64,000 nt of DNA from Collybia mongolica (GCA_013420905.1 JAAXNY010000004.1:1860001-1924000), one strand, 5' to 3'. Positions 25,929 through 37,843 are shown, numbered from the stretch's first letter. The notes: generated from the letters alone by a model not told the origin. Translations and numbers: made by a program.

Positions 25929-26658
25929 ATGGCCACTTGGGCGACCTCCACTCCTATTCGCCATCCATGGTTTAGCCAGCCCACCACCAAGCGTAAACAC
26001 TCGGCCTCTTCAAGCCCGGCTGGCAGCCCATCCCATTCACCCCCTCCTACAAAACGCCGCAAATTCAGTGCCCTCGAATCAGGCTTTGCGCACCTTACAC
26101 TTAGCAATCCACGTCCTAGTCCCTCATCTTCGCCTCCTTTACCTTTTATTTCTGAGTTGTTTTGCAACTCTAATGACTTGCCTAGCCTCATGAGCATTGA
26201 TTCTAATACATCACACCATGTCGTTCTGCCAACCTCTGTCGAGGAGCCTCTAGCTCCCGAGGTTAAGATGAAGATATCATCGTGGTATGAGCCAGAACCA
26301 GATCGTATGTCGCCTCATTTATCTGTGCAAAAGGCCCGACCTTACATTGGCATTAGGAATCATAGTTACAGACTTGGATTCATTTTCGGATGAAGAAGAT
26401 GAAGAAGACGATCCCGATAAGACGACCATTATGATTCCCCGGGCACTGCTAAAGCAGCTTTCGACACACTCCAGGGAATTGACCGAACCTCCGATACCAC
26501 AAAACCCTAGTCAGGCTCTTGTGCTCTTTCGACCACTTCCGCCTACAAGACAGGTTTCTGTCCAAATATCACGGGATGTGCGGGGAAAGACTGGTGTTAT
26601 TGATGATATAGCACGGGACGCACGGGGCGATGATGCTATGGATGTAGAACCTTGGTAA
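25929..26658 (+). CDS. Uncharacterised serine/proline-rich protein
   Basis: Exons 25929-26304 and 26372-26658 give about 220 residues. I do not recognise the family. A bipartite-looking basic stretch (PPPTKRRKFSAL) suggests nuclear import, an acidic run (SDEEDEEDDPDK) follows the intron, and the C-terminus ends DAMDVEPW. The N-terminal half is rich in S and P and is probably disordered. It ends 98 bases from the end of the convergent hap2 gene. A gene is supported by the in-frame splice and coding-like composition; no function is claimed. Confidence 0.7.
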
Positions 26659-26755
26659 AAAGGAGAGGGTCATCATGCGATAGTATATACGAGTTGACAG
26701 ATTTGTTGGGGCTCTATGCGCAGAGCGTAAATAAGAAAAAACATAGATCTAGAGT

Positions 26756-27676
26756 CTAGCTACTGCCTGCAGCGCTGAATTGAATCACCTCCTCAGACCT
26801 CCTTTGAATCTCGACGTTGGGGTTGTTAGTGTCGGGAGCATTATAGAGGCCGTGGGTGTAGTTGAGATTGGAGTGGTGATGTCTTGCGTGCGCATGAGGA
26901 TGAGGAACATGGTGCATTTGCGCTGATGGATAAGGAGAGCTCAAAGTGATGGAAGCGCTACCAGTGGAGCCTTTGGAATGTTGAGCATAGATATTGTGGG
27001 AAGGGGGGTGAGGCTTTGCTGGTGGTGGCGGAGCTTGCTGGGGTTGAGGGGGTGGTTGTTGGGTTTGGGCAAGGGTTATGTGGTGGGGTTGAAGCCGATA
27101 CATTACGGCCATTGAATCTGGCGCGTGGTTCATGTAAGGGTCATGCTCAACTGGGGCGAGAGGGGACGGAATGTCATTTGGGTCATCATCGTCCATTTCG
27201 TCGTCAAGGTCCGCATCCACGGGATTTGAAGGACTCGGGTGATCACTGGCAGACGATTTCTGTGCAGCGATCTCCTCCGCAGTTAGAAAGCGACCGCCAG
27301 GGCCGCGGGGACGACGCATAGCATGTTTATGGCGAGATTCGTGAAGATATGGCTATATATTGTAGATGAATGAGTGGACGGGGCTGGAAAGAGAGAAGTA
27401 AGTAAATACCTTCCGCTGACGAGAGAGACGATGGACCTCCTCGAGACGAGCTCTGGCAACCCGGCGCTTCAGGATACGGAAGTACTGTTTGGCGTTGACA
27501 TAGAGAGGTTCGTCGTCGATGGGCTGGTCATCTGGGGGAGTATTTGATTGGGGAGGAGGAGGGGGAGGGTGGTGTACGAAGAGGGGGTGCTGGTAGGGAG
27601 TACCTGGGTGTGGTTGGTGAACGGGATGGTGGCGGTCGAAATGCAGGTGATACGCGGGCGGAAACAGCTCCATCAT
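26756..27676 (-). CDS. hap2: CCAAT-binding factor subunit Hap2 / NF-YA
   Basis: Exons 27676-27410 and 27352-26756 give 287 residues. The NF-YA core spans the splice: [20 protein letters not shown] (contact with the Hap3/Hap5 dimer), then [18 protein letters not shown] (CCAAT recognition). The N-terminus is rich in H and P and the C-terminus in P, Q and H, as usual for fungal Hap2. The protein works in the heterotrimeric CCAAT-binding complex, which in fungi controls respiration and iron genes. The 57-nt intron lies inside the DNA-binding domain. Confidence 0.95.
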
Positions 27677-27778
27677 CCAGCGAGATGATTGGTCGAGGAG
27701 GAGCGGGTCACACCTGTCACACCTTCCACACTTTCATTCCAACATCACGTGCGTACACTCGTCACACTCAAAACAACC
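27677..27778. promoter_or_regulatory. Shared divergent promoter hap2/tho1
   Basis: Only 102 bases separate the start codons of hap2 (minus strand) and the SAP-domain gene (plus strand), so both promoters must overlap. The stretch contains ATTGG at about 27688, the reverse of a CCAAT box, which would allow feedback by Hap2 itself. That last point is inference. Confidence 0.5.
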
Positions 27779-28580
27779 ATGGACGCGAAGCTCAAGGCCC
27801 TCAAAGTCGTCGAACTCAAGGCCATCCTCGCACAGGCAAACGTCCAAGTGCCAACAAAGGCGAACAAGAGCGATCTCATCGCTAGGATTATCGCTAGCAC
27901 TCACGCGCTCGACGTCTACAACAGGCTACACACCCAAGATGATTTCCTTGTGCCCCCCGCAGAGTTTGTCCCCGCCCCCCTCACTCCTCCCCCACCTCAT
28001 TGATATATCCACAGCGTCGACTGGAATTCAGACCAGCCATCGCTGGAGCCAAAGTCCTTAGCCCTCTCAAAATCTGTACGTCTTTCACTGCTTCTCCTAT
28101 CGTCTCTCACCACCCCTGGACCCTTACAGGCCGACCCGCCGGCAGAATTTGACCCAACTCCTACTGCCCCCGCTCCCACTTCAACCAGCGTACATGTACT
28201 CGATGATCCAGAGGCAGAAAAACGCAAGCAACGTGCCGCTCGATTCGGCATTCCCGTCGTGGAGCCACCCAAACCTCGGCCTTCCCATCCTGCGCGGAAT
28301 CCCCCTGCACAGAATGGCGTCGAACCGCCTCAATCTTCGAGCATTACCTCAGATGTACGGCTCTTCTTACCTTGCCCCAAACATTAAAGCTGACATACCA
28401 AAGGATGCTGAAAAGTTGAAAGCTAGGGCTGCCCGTTTTGGAGTTCCTCAGACTGTTGCCGTTGGCCAAAAGCGATCTGCGCCCTCGGAGATCGTCGACC
28501 CCGATGAGGCCGAGAAGCGGAGAAGAAGGGCAGAACGATTTGGTCTGTGTAGACATGCTCAAAGTGTGATATGCATTTGA
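27779..28580 (+). CDS. tho1: SAP-domain Tho1/SARNP-like mRNP protein
   Basis: Exons 27779-27963, 28015-28075, 28130-28354 and 28404-28580 give about 215 residues. The N-terminus is a SAP domain (LKVVELKAILAQANVQVPTK then SDLIARI), which binds DNA or RNA. The rest repeats a basic Tho1/MOS11 motif three times: KRKQRAARFGIPV, KLKARAARFGVPQ and KRRRRAERFGL. Tho1 and human SARNP act with THO/TREX and the helicase Sub2/UAP56 in mRNA export. The final exon is uncertain: a donor near 28548 could splice to a short exon after about 28594, changing the last residues. Confidence 0.85.
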
Positions 28581-29270
28581 CCTTGGCTTTTAGGAAACAC
28601 CAAAGACTTAACTACAGGGATATCTTCCTAACCCTTCATAAATTTGTTATATAGCTTATAATGCATCAATTTACACTCCTTGCCCCCTGTTGTATGTTGC
28701 ATGCTTATGCAGGATTTGGTCCAATAATAATTTGGTGTCAAGGGGTGGCTTTCTGCAGGCCTTTACAGTGACACAAAAAACTGTTCCAATGTTTGACCTT
28801 TTTATTTACTGTTATTTCAATAACTCAAGCCACAGGGACCTTGAGACTGGGGAGGGCAAAAGGATGGTTCAGTGGTCTGACTTGTGGAAGCTGTTAGATT
28901 TGGAATCACATGACCTTGTTTGACTTCCTGAGTGATAACTGGACAAAAACACTTCTTGATCTTGTACCATGATGTGCACAGCCATGCTGCCAGATGAGGT
29001 TGATACCACTGCTTGTCTACACAGACATCTAGCCAACCAAGTGAGCCACTGCTCCACACCACCTGTCCCTTGCCATGCCAAATGGCAAAGAACCAAATCC
29101 TGCCCCTGATCTCCAACCAACTTTCTATGGTTGCAAAGGCTCCCTGTCCCTCTCCAAGTCACAGTCAGAGGCTCTCCATAAATCCCTGCACTTCCACCCC
29201 TAACCCCCTTCTCCCTTGAGGTTTGCCTCTAGGGCCCCCTCTCCCATCAATTCAATGCAGATTGCAGACT
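28581..29270. repeat. Start of the repeat-rich, CpG-poor region
   Basis: No gene is supported. At about 28768-28815 lies a worn relative of the Tc1 terminal repeat (CAAAAAACTGTTCCAATGTTT), so a related mariner-type end once inserted here; its partner was not found. The remaining sequence is TpG/CpA-rich with very few CpG. Confidence 0.5.
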
Positions 29271-32200
29271 TGAGGTACAGTAGAGGGCCATTACTGGCAG
29301 ATATGAGTCCTTATGTTTTTTTTGATTAACTTTTCTTTATATTTCTAGAACCAGATTGTTGCAATAGAACTAGCTATCCAGGATCTCTTCAACTTGATAT
29401 TACTTTTTGTTGTTGATAAGTTTGGTTCTGGAACACTTGTCAGGCATTGTCCTAGAATTAGATTGCAGGGTACAGGGTAACTTGACAACATGGAAGGCCT
29501 GATGGATGCACAACATGAAGATATAATATGACCACATATTTGAGCTTGCCAGTTACTTGTTGCACTTCTGTAAGAGGTCATATTGCCACTTGAGGTAGAG
29601 GGCCATTACTGGCAGATATGAGTCCTTATGTTTTTTTTTTGATTAACTTTTCTTTATATTTCTAGAACCAGGTTGTTGCAATAGAACTAGCTATCCAGAA
29701 TCTATTCAACTTTATATTACTTTTTGTCATTGATAAGTTTGGTTCTGGAACACTTGTCAGGCATTGTCCTAGAATTAGATTGTAGGGTACAGGGAGTAGC
29801 TTGACATCATAGAAGGCCTGATGGATACACAACATGAAGATGTAATATGACCACACATTTGAGCTTGCAAAATACTTGTTGCACTTCTGTAAGGGGTCAT
29901 GTTGCTAAGAGGCTCAGACAGGGAGCAGTATACACAGTAAGAACAACCATGCAGGGAAGGGATGAGCATAGAGCACTAGAGACTTGACTATGAGTAGAAA
30001 ACCCAGCCCAAGTCTATTGCAAAGGTACCCTTCCATGGAGAGGAAGGGGCACCTTATATACAGTACATTGTGCCTATGTCTCAAATAACAACAGAATCTG
30101 ATATCAGTAACTCTACTGATGCAACAATCCATCTGTGGTATGTCAGTCCAGAGTAAACTACTATCTGTTGAGGGGTTAAAGCAGTGTGTGTCAGAATAAT
30201 AGATATAACAGTGAGGCTATGCAAGCTGTGCAATAGTGATTCTGATGGCTAGATGTGGACAAACAAGTAATCCCCTTACAACTTCACCCATATCCATGGT
30301 GTATGCCAATAGAAGTTGGTGTTTATAGATCCTATACAAATATCCACCAATAAAAGGTAACAATATATATCTAGGCATTTTCCTTAAAAACAAGTCAGCT
30401 GGTAAAGTGGGGACTCAGACTCTCAGAGATGGACTGTGTGAAAAAATTAACAAACTTGAAAATGTAGATCCATATTTGTATATTCCAAATATACAACCAA
30501 CTCAGTAGCTTCTCTGGGGACTTTACACTGAGCCACATGAGCCACACAGACCACACAGACAAATGCAGGTGTCTGCAGACTGACTCAGACCCTGTTTGGC
30601 AGGGAGCCCTGCTTAATTGACAGTCTGTGTCTGAGCCAAGTCAAAGCTAAGTCCATAAATCCATGCTGTTACTTGGATGCTCAGACCCAGCTTGGAACAA
30701 CTCCCCATGAAGTCCATGCAGACTGTCCAGATTGCTTACTTAATTATAGTTACCATTGCTTATTTAATGCACAAAAATGCAATATTTTGGAGAGTCAAAT
30801 ACAAGGCCTCAAGGTTACATGCCATGTGCATAAAGCATGCAGATTAACCATTTGGTAATATGAGCTTGTCAGTCCAAGGTGCTTGTTTTTATAATGGCCC
30901 CTGCTGTCTACTCTTGGCCATTACTGGCAATGGCTGAATATTGTTGATGGGTGCCACATCACCTGTCAGCCTTGTTGTCAACCTCCACCACTACATCCCC
31001 AGTTGCCCCTCCCATCACCTCCCTGCCATATGATTGTGCACAATACTGCCAAATACAATGCCAGGTCCCACTGCCATGGATACCACCACCCTCTCTCATA
31101 CCCACCCCTCTCAGTGAAAATAACAACTGCAAAATCACAACAATAAAAGCTGCAACAAGAACTACAGAGACACCTGCCACATTACCAGTGACTGCCTGCC
31201 CACATCTGCTAGTGAGCAGCTAGCATGGCAGACATGGGTGGTGCAGTGGTGTATTCCATATGGTAGAACCATCACCTGGTGGCTGGGTGTGCTCCCCTGG
31301 ATGTGCTGTCTAGACCAAGTAATGCCAATCACCCCTGTGCCCTAACCAGATGTGTGTAAGGTGAGTGCATATGTGCCCCACATCTAGTTGCTCAGATATA
31401 CCTTGTTCTATTGTATATGCACCTATATGCTGCTGTATACCTTGAGACTACCTTGGTGTAATTCTATCTACCTTGTGATATGTTCTTATTCCTTTTACAA
31501 ATATTAGTTTACTTCTTACTGATACTTTACCCCTGTACTATTTGCACAGCTCTAGTAGGCTGATATAGACTTCTGGTACACCCACAGTATTTATCCAATG
31601 TACCTTCTTATAGATTGGACTACCCAATTGTGTAAGGAAGTAATATCAATGCAAATGCCTATAATAGAACCAAGTTCCCACAGTATTGAAATGTATATCA
31701 ACTATTCAACATTTAACAATTTATTTCTAGCCTTGCATCCTGGGTTAATCAAGAACTTATTAGATATGCTAAAAATAGAAATATCATCATCAAAGACAAA
31801 GTTCAAACAAATGTACATATGCCTGTTAAGTGTTTTTTGTTGTGTTGTCACATACTATATTTAACCATACTCATATAGCTAGCTATTGTCAAGATATTGA
31901 GCATTATAGATTCCAGGAGCATCCACATTGACTTGTTTGGCTATGCTTATGGCCAAGTAATATATAAATGTGATATTAAAATAGATATAACAAGAGGTTA
32001 TAATCAAATTTGGAAAGGTACAAACAAATACAAATATACATTTCCTGGTGTACCCCCTCCATAGGTCTAGGAGTAGTAGCAATTTCAATTGTGTCTGTTA
32101 GCCTTGTATTTGTTGAGATATGCATCATCTATATTGTGGGAACTTCATTAATATTGTTTGTTTGGCCAGATGTTGACAAAGTAATATACAGATGATATTT

Positions 32201-32675
32201 ATTTGTAATATGTAGTAAGAAAATTGTTGTTGATAATGTGATTTGGAAGGGTGCAAACAACTACAAATACATATAAACATACATATAATGTATTCCTTTA
32301 CAATACATAGTAGTAGCATGTCCATCAGCTTTGTATTTGCTGAGATAAGTATCATCTATATTGTGGGAAATTTCTTTAGTATTATTGTTTGTTTGGCCAG
32401 ATGTGTGGTGAAATGATATACAGACAGTATTCATTTACAATATGTAGCAAGAAATTTGTCATTGATGAGGTTTAGAAAAATAAAAACAAATACAAACACA
32501 TACAAACATATACATGAGGTACTACTTCACCATATCTAACACTAGCAATTTAAATTACATCCATAAGCCTTGTTGTTATTGAGATATGCAATGATTTATA
32601 GTGTGGGAACTTTGATGTTATTGTTTGTTTGGCTAGCTGTGTGGCAAAGTCATATACAAACTTGATATTCATGAA
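29271..32675 (+). repeat. Unnamed repeat family R, copy 1
   Basis: This block reappears in reverse orientation at about 46096-49373 (copy 2) and in part at 53543-56868 (copy 3). It opens with a tandem duplication of about 318 bp (29271-29588 and 29589-29905, both beginning ACTTGAGGTA and AGAGGGCCATTACTGGCAG). It ends in an array of diverged units of about 230 bp (31890-32675), each containing GAGATATGCA, TTGTGGGAA and TTGTTTGTTTGGCCAGA. It is cut at 32675 by element D. Short frames inside it are conserved between copies only as DNA; none looks functional. The outer end is confirmed at copy 2, where ACCTCAAG meets sequence found uninterrupted at about 43650. Confidence 0.8.
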
Positions 32676-35634
32676 ATGAATATTGAGGAGGGAGACAAGC
32701 TCATCTCTGTAAATGCAAATTACATTTCCATGCAATACATTCAAGCTGCATCCAACATTTCACAAAGATTAGCAGAAGAGGCCCTGAAGGACAAGGGTGA
32801 CAAACCAATAGAAGAGATGATTCCCCCTAAATACCTCAAATACAAAAGGGTGTTTGAAAAGGCTCAATTTGATGAGTTACCCCCAAAACAACCTTGGGAC
32901 CATGCAATTGAACTGGTACCTGATGTGGAAATGAAAGGGTGTAAGGTCTACCCACTATCCCTTACTGAAGAAAAGGAGTTGGATGCATTTCTGGATGAAA
33001 ATCTCAGGACAGGTAGAATCTGACCTTCAAAATCACCCATGGCTTCACCTTTCTTCTTTGTCAAGAAGAAGGATGGGAAATTACACCCAGTCCAGGACTA
33101 CAGACGCCTAAATGAGATGACCATTAAGAATTGTTACCCCCTACCTCTTATATCTGAACTCACAAACAAACTTCGGGGAGCCAAATACTTTACCAAATCT
33201 GATGTGAGATGGGGATATAACAATATACTGTACATATTAGAGAAGGGGATGAGTGGAAGGGGGCCTTTCAGACAAATAGGGGATTATTTGAACCTACTGT
33301 GATGTTCTTTGGACTTACAAACTCACCAGCAACCTTTCAAACAATGATGTACCATTTATTCTGTGACTTGATTGTTGAAGGTGTAGTTGTCATCTACATT
33401 GATGATATCCTAATATTTACCAAAACCTTGGAGGAACATCAATGAATTGTGGAAGAGGTTCTTGAAATTCTTGAGAAAAACAAACTCTACTTAAAACCAG
33501 AGAAATGCACATTTGAAGCAGAGAAAGTAGAATTCTTGGGTCTCATGATTTCAAATGGCCATGTGGAAATGGATCCAGTCAAAATTCAGGGTGTCACTCA
33601 TTGGCCTATACCCAAATCTAAGAAGGATGTTCAGTCATTTTTGGGTTTCACAAACTTCTACTGGAGATTTATCAAGGACCATTCAAAGATAGCATGGCTG
33701 CTACACAATCTTACAGGAAATCATGAATGGGAATGGAACATTGAGACACAACAGGCCTTTGACAACTTGAAGTCAGCTATCACCACAGCCCCTATTTTAG
33801 TGCTTCCACTAGATGATGGAGAATGCAAACTAGAATGTGATAGTTCAGATTTTGCCACAGGAGCAGTTGTTTCACAACTACATTCAGATGGAAAATGGCA
33901 TCCAGTCTGTTTTTTGTCCAAATCCCTGAATGAAGTAGAACAGAACTATGAAATCCATGATAAAGAACTGCTCTCTGTTATATGAGCTCTGGAAGAGTGC
34001 CAAAACCTTCTGGAAGGGGCTAAGCACAGGTTCACAATATTGTATAATGATCATAAGAACTTGGAATACTTTATGAAGGCTCAAAAGTTGAATAGGAGAC
34101 AAGCTCGTTGGTCATTGTTCCTGTCAAGATTTGACTTTACATTAAAACACTGACCTGGGAAGTCAAATGCAAAGGCAGATGGTCTGTTGAGACAAGCAGA
34201 CCATGGAAAGGGGAAGGATGACAATGAGGATGTTATCCTACCCAAACCAAATTTCTTTTGCATCAATGCTCTTCAAGAAGGCCATCTAGAAGTTGAAGGT
34301 GTGGAATCCACAATTCTGAAGAAGATTCGGAACTGTAAGGATTATGAGGACAACATCCTCAAGGCAGTACAAGAGCTGAGGCAGAGTACAGGAGCTAAGG
34401 AGAGGGATGGAGAATGGGCTGAAGAACAGGGACTCATTTTACACAGAGGTTGGGTCTATGTTCCAAGGGATGAGAAGTTATGCTACAAAATTATCCAGCA
34501 ACACCATAGTACCCCTATTTCAGGACATCCAGGACAATATAAAACAGCTGAGCTAGTCCTTAGGAACTACTGGTGGCCAAACCTTCACCAATATGTGCTG
34601 AAATATGTCTGCTCATGTCAAGCTTGTCAACATACAAAGACATTTCCAGCAAAACCAAGTGGAACATTATCTCCAAATCATATACCAACCCAACCATGGG
34701 ATGACATCTCCACAGATATGATTGTAGGGTTACCATCATGCCAAGGATATGATGCTATCCAAGTTGTTGTGTGCAGGTTGATCAAAAGGATTCACATATT
34801 CCCTACAAATATAGAACAAACAGCAGAAGGAACAGCTCGCCTCTATCATGATTATGTGTGGAAACACCATGGAATTCCTAAGAGAATCATATCAGATTGG
34901 GGTCCACAATTTGCATCTCAATTTATGAAGGCCTTAAACAAACTGCTTGGAGTAGAGACTATGCTATCCACTGCCTATCACCCACTGAACTGATAGTCAA
35001 ACAGAACAACTAAATCAGGAGATAGAACAGTACCTACACCTGTTTGTTAACTACCACCAGGATGATTGGGTGGAATGGTTGTTAATTGCAGAATTCTCTT
35101 ACAACAACAAATTCCAAAGCGCAACTAAACAATCTCCCTTCTTTCTGGAATATGGCAGGCACCCCTATACAGGAATGGAAATCAACAGGGAATCATCAGT
35201 AGAGGCAGCCAATGACTTTGCACAATGAATGAAGAAGGCACAAGAGGAGGCCCAAGCTGCATTGAAAAAGGCAGCAGAAGACATGTCCAGGTTCTACAAT
35301 GCAAAATGTCAGGAGGCACCCAATTATGCAATTGGCCAAAAGGTGTGGTTGGATGCTGAAGGCCTTTGGACAAACTGACCTTCAAAGAAACTTGATGATA
35401 AATGCTTGGGCCCCTCTGAAATTCTGGAGAAGGTTGGATCTCGTGCTTACAAACTCAAACTCCCTGCAACATGGAAGGTTCACCCTGTATTTAATGTGGT
35501 AAAATTAAGACCCCACATTGCAGACAATATTCCTGGAAAAGTTCTAGAGATACCCAAACCACCAGTACTCATTGAAGACAAGAAGAATATGAGATTGAGA
35601 AGATCTTAGATTCCAAAATGATCCGGAAACATCT

Positions 35635-35946
35635 TGTCAGCAATGCAGCAATAGCAATCACTGCAGGATATCAGAGAGTAGAAGAGGAGAGATAGCACAA
35701 GAGATAGAGAGTTGAGAAGACCTGTCTGTATTGCAGAGAATAGACAAGATCAAGACTACAGAACAAGTAGCTAGAGGTGCAGTATATATACAACTACCTA
35801 AGGGGGACCAGAGTAGAATAAATATGGAGAAAGGTAAACCAAACATAACCAGGGTAGTGCACAGCATCAATCAAATGATGAAATGGAATGATGGGAGAAT
35901 TGTAACTACTGGGGATAGATGAATTAACAGCCAATCCCCCTAGATA
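35635..35946 (-). repeat. LTR inserted in reverse inside the chromodomain of element D
   Basis: It starts TGTCAGCAATGCAGCAATAG and is, in reverse, a copy of the LTR at 36637-37014, lacking about 65 bases at its far end. Reading frames on both sides belong to one chromodomain, so this is a later insertion or rearrangement within element D. No clear target duplication is visible. Confidence 0.7.
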
Positions 35947-36116
35947 CATATGGGACATGCAAAGGATGCTGTTCAGGAATTCCATCGCTCCAGGCCAGGG
36001 GCCCCTTGGCAAATTGGAGCATTATATAATCAGATCATGTGGAAACCACTGTACAACTTAACCAAGCCAGACAATGATTGCTTGACCCCTTCACAACCAT
36101 AACATCATCCTACACC

Positions 36117-36230
36117 ATGTCTGACCAAACTGCCACTGTACTCATCATTGTATTTGCTGTTGTTTTCTGGACCCTCTTCCTTGCAGCAGTCTATTTTACC
36201 TATAGGGAGCAAAGAAACCCAGACAGTTAG
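36117..36230 (+). CDS. Small single-span membrane ORF after pol in element D
   Basis: An intact 37-residue frame lies between the chromodomain end and the 3' LTR. It has a short polar start (MSDQTAT), a hydrophobic span of about 21 residues (VLIIVFAVVFWTLFLAAVYF) and a charged end (TYREQRNPDS), which predicts a one-pass membrane peptide. It has no stop codons, although the neighbouring pol has many. It could be a chance frame, or a remnant of an accessory gene of this lineage. I know of no named family. Confidence 0.4.
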   Translation: MSDQTATVLIIVFAVVFWTLFLAAVYFTYREQRNPDS

Positions 36231-36389
36231 TTAAACCGGCTGTCTCAGGCAATCCAAGCCAAAGACGAGGGTCAAAACCGCAGCCCTCAAACAGCTGGAC
36301 GTCATCACCCTTGCTCTCTTCACCCCCATTGCATCCCGAATCCTTCTGCCCCAATTTAAGTCACTTCTCTTACATCAATTCCACCACCC

Positions 36390-36557
36390 ATGCATACAAC
36401 AATTGAATCCACTTCCCTCCCATCACTCCCACCACCTGCACATGTTCGGTTTGACTCTGTGGAGCCTTACACTCCCAAATCACAATGGTCTGTTGAACAA
36501 GACCTAGAGGAAGATAGGAGGTACTATCTGCCTATCTTTACTCTCCCCAAGAGATAG
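36390..36557 (+). CDS. Second small ORF after pol in element D
   Basis: A 55-residue frame (MHTTIESTSLPSLPPP, VRFDSVEPYTPKSQW, EEDRRYYLPIFTLPKR) lies 80 bases before the G-rich tract and 3' LTR. It is proline-rich, then acidic. Nothing similar is known to me. Its neighbour at 36117 and its place just before the LTR suggest an accessory region, but chance cannot be excluded. Confidence 0.3.
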   Translation: MHTTIESTSLPSLPPPAHVRFDSVEPYTPKSQWSVEQDLEEDRRYYLPIFTLPKR

Positions 36558-36636
36558 TTAGAAAGAAGAGTTGCCCACAAACCACACACAGTGACCAAAT
36601 CATGTTGTGGAAAACATGAAACTAGTTGGGGGGTGA

Positions 36637-37014
36637 TGTCATGAAAATTATATTCCCATCTTATCTCCGTCTTTTTGATCTTATCTTATCTCTTATCTAG
36701 GGGGATTGGCTGTTAATTCATCTATCCCCAGTAGTTACAATTCTCCCATCATTCCCATTGTTCCATTTCATCATTTGATTGATGCTGTACACTACCCTGG
36801 TTATGTTTGGTTTACCTCTCTCCATATTTATTCTATTCTGGTCCCCCTTATGTAGTTGTATATATACTGCACCTCTAGTTACTTGTTCTGTAGTCTTGAT
36901 CTCATCTATTCTCTGCAATACAGACAGGTCTTCTCAACTCCCTACCTCTTGTGCTCTCTCTCCTCTTATATTCTCTGATATTATGCAGTAACTGTTATTG
37001 TTGCATTGCTGACA
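36637..37014 (+). repeat. 3' LTR of element D (378 bp)
   Basis: It follows the purine tract AGTTGGGGGGTGA, starts TGTCATGAAAATTATATTCC and ends TTGCATTGCTGACA, so the termini TGTCA/TGACA are inverted. A likely promoter is GTATATATACTGC at about 36857. Directly after it the R-family array resumes (AGTAGCATGTCCATCAGC), showing the element inserted into that repeat. Confidence 0.75.
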
Positions 37015-37677
37015 AGTAGCATGTCCATCAGCTTTGTATTTGCTGAGATATGCATCATTTATATTGTGGGAAATTTCTTTAGTATTATTGTTTGTTTGGC
37101 CAGATGTGTGATGAAGGGATATACAGACAGTATTCATTTGTAATATGTAGCAAGAAAATTGTTGTTGATAATGTTGATAAAAATACAAGCAAATATACAC
37201 ACATACAAACATATACATGAGGTACTACTTCACCATATCTAACCCTAGCAATTTGAATTGCATCCATAGGTCTTGTCATTGTGGAGATATGCAATATTTT
37301 GTATTCTGGGAAAAGTTTGACCCAAAGCGGAACAAGCCTCTTGTAATCATGCTTACATTTGTCAACTATGCTGTTAGAGCTAACAGCATAGTTGACAAAT
37401 GTAAACACGATTATGCAGTGGACAGTTATTAATTAATTCTTGAGATATCCCAACAAAAAGACCAAATAAATCAAAATTATAGTAGTGAATGCAGCTTATG
37501 TTAGCAGTTGCCTTTTTTGCTTGGAATTCGCACTGATAGGGCCCGAAATTGTTTGCACTTATAAAGTCAACAAGTAAGGCTATTAGTATCATTTCTAATT
37601 ACGAGTTCTTTATCAACCCAGTTTTCGGGCAGAAAGGTGATTCATTCATTCATTCATTCATTCATTCATATTTCAAC
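37015..37677 (+). repeat. R-family array end, palindrome and flank
   Basis: Two units of the about 230-bp array are followed by a palindrome with 25-bp arms (37353-37404, centre AG) and by the flank carrying AATGCAGCTTATGTTAGCAG. An (ATTC)n microsatellite occupies about 37639-37670. ATTCATATTTCAAC at 37664-37677 is the left target duplication of the retroelement that begins at 37678. Confidence 0.7.
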
Positions 37678-37843
37678 GACGCTTCTTGATCTTTTACCAC
37701 CACCATCCGACCGTGGGAATTCGTCCCTCCTGCACTAGGTTGTCCCTAAACTACCTAACACCTCATCCCTAATTGTGATTGCCTTTCATCAGACCATTCC
37801 TTCGGCCTGTGCCACTATCCATTTACACCATATCCAAATTTTG
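37678..37843 (+). repeat. Poly(A) retroelement, 5' segment of the split copy
   Basis: It starts GACGCTTCTTGATCTTTTACC and matches the first about 165 bases of the 963-bp element at 44987-45949 (reverse). The left flank ATTCATATTTCAAC recurs right after the poly(A) tail at 43427-43440, so 37678-43426 was once a single insertion site. The same 165 bases occur again at 42472-42640. Confidence 0.7.

Larger units (their letters stand above)
32676..36636 (+). pseudogene. Decayed chromovirus pol (element D), 5'-truncated
   Basis: Segments in order match the pol of element C: a pre-RT stretch (ISQRLAEE, PWDHAIELVPD), RT ([30 protein letters not shown] at about 33395), RNase H (KLECDSSDFATGAV), the integrase zinc finger and core (NYWWPNLHQYV, CQACQ) and a chromodomain. 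It is broken by at least seven in-frame TGA codons, nearly all at places where CGA (Arg) is expected, plus small frameshifts near 33225 and 34990. The chromodomain is split by an inserted LTR at 35635-35946; its end (AVQEFHRSRPGAPWQ) resumes at about 35955. Gag, protease and the 5' LTR are missing. Confidence 0.9.

Noticed and set aside
30951..31223. 90-codon frame in R copy 1, mirrored at 47772-48012
   Set aside because: It is proline/threonine-rich, both strands are open, and conservation follows DNA identity of the repeat; no support for coding.
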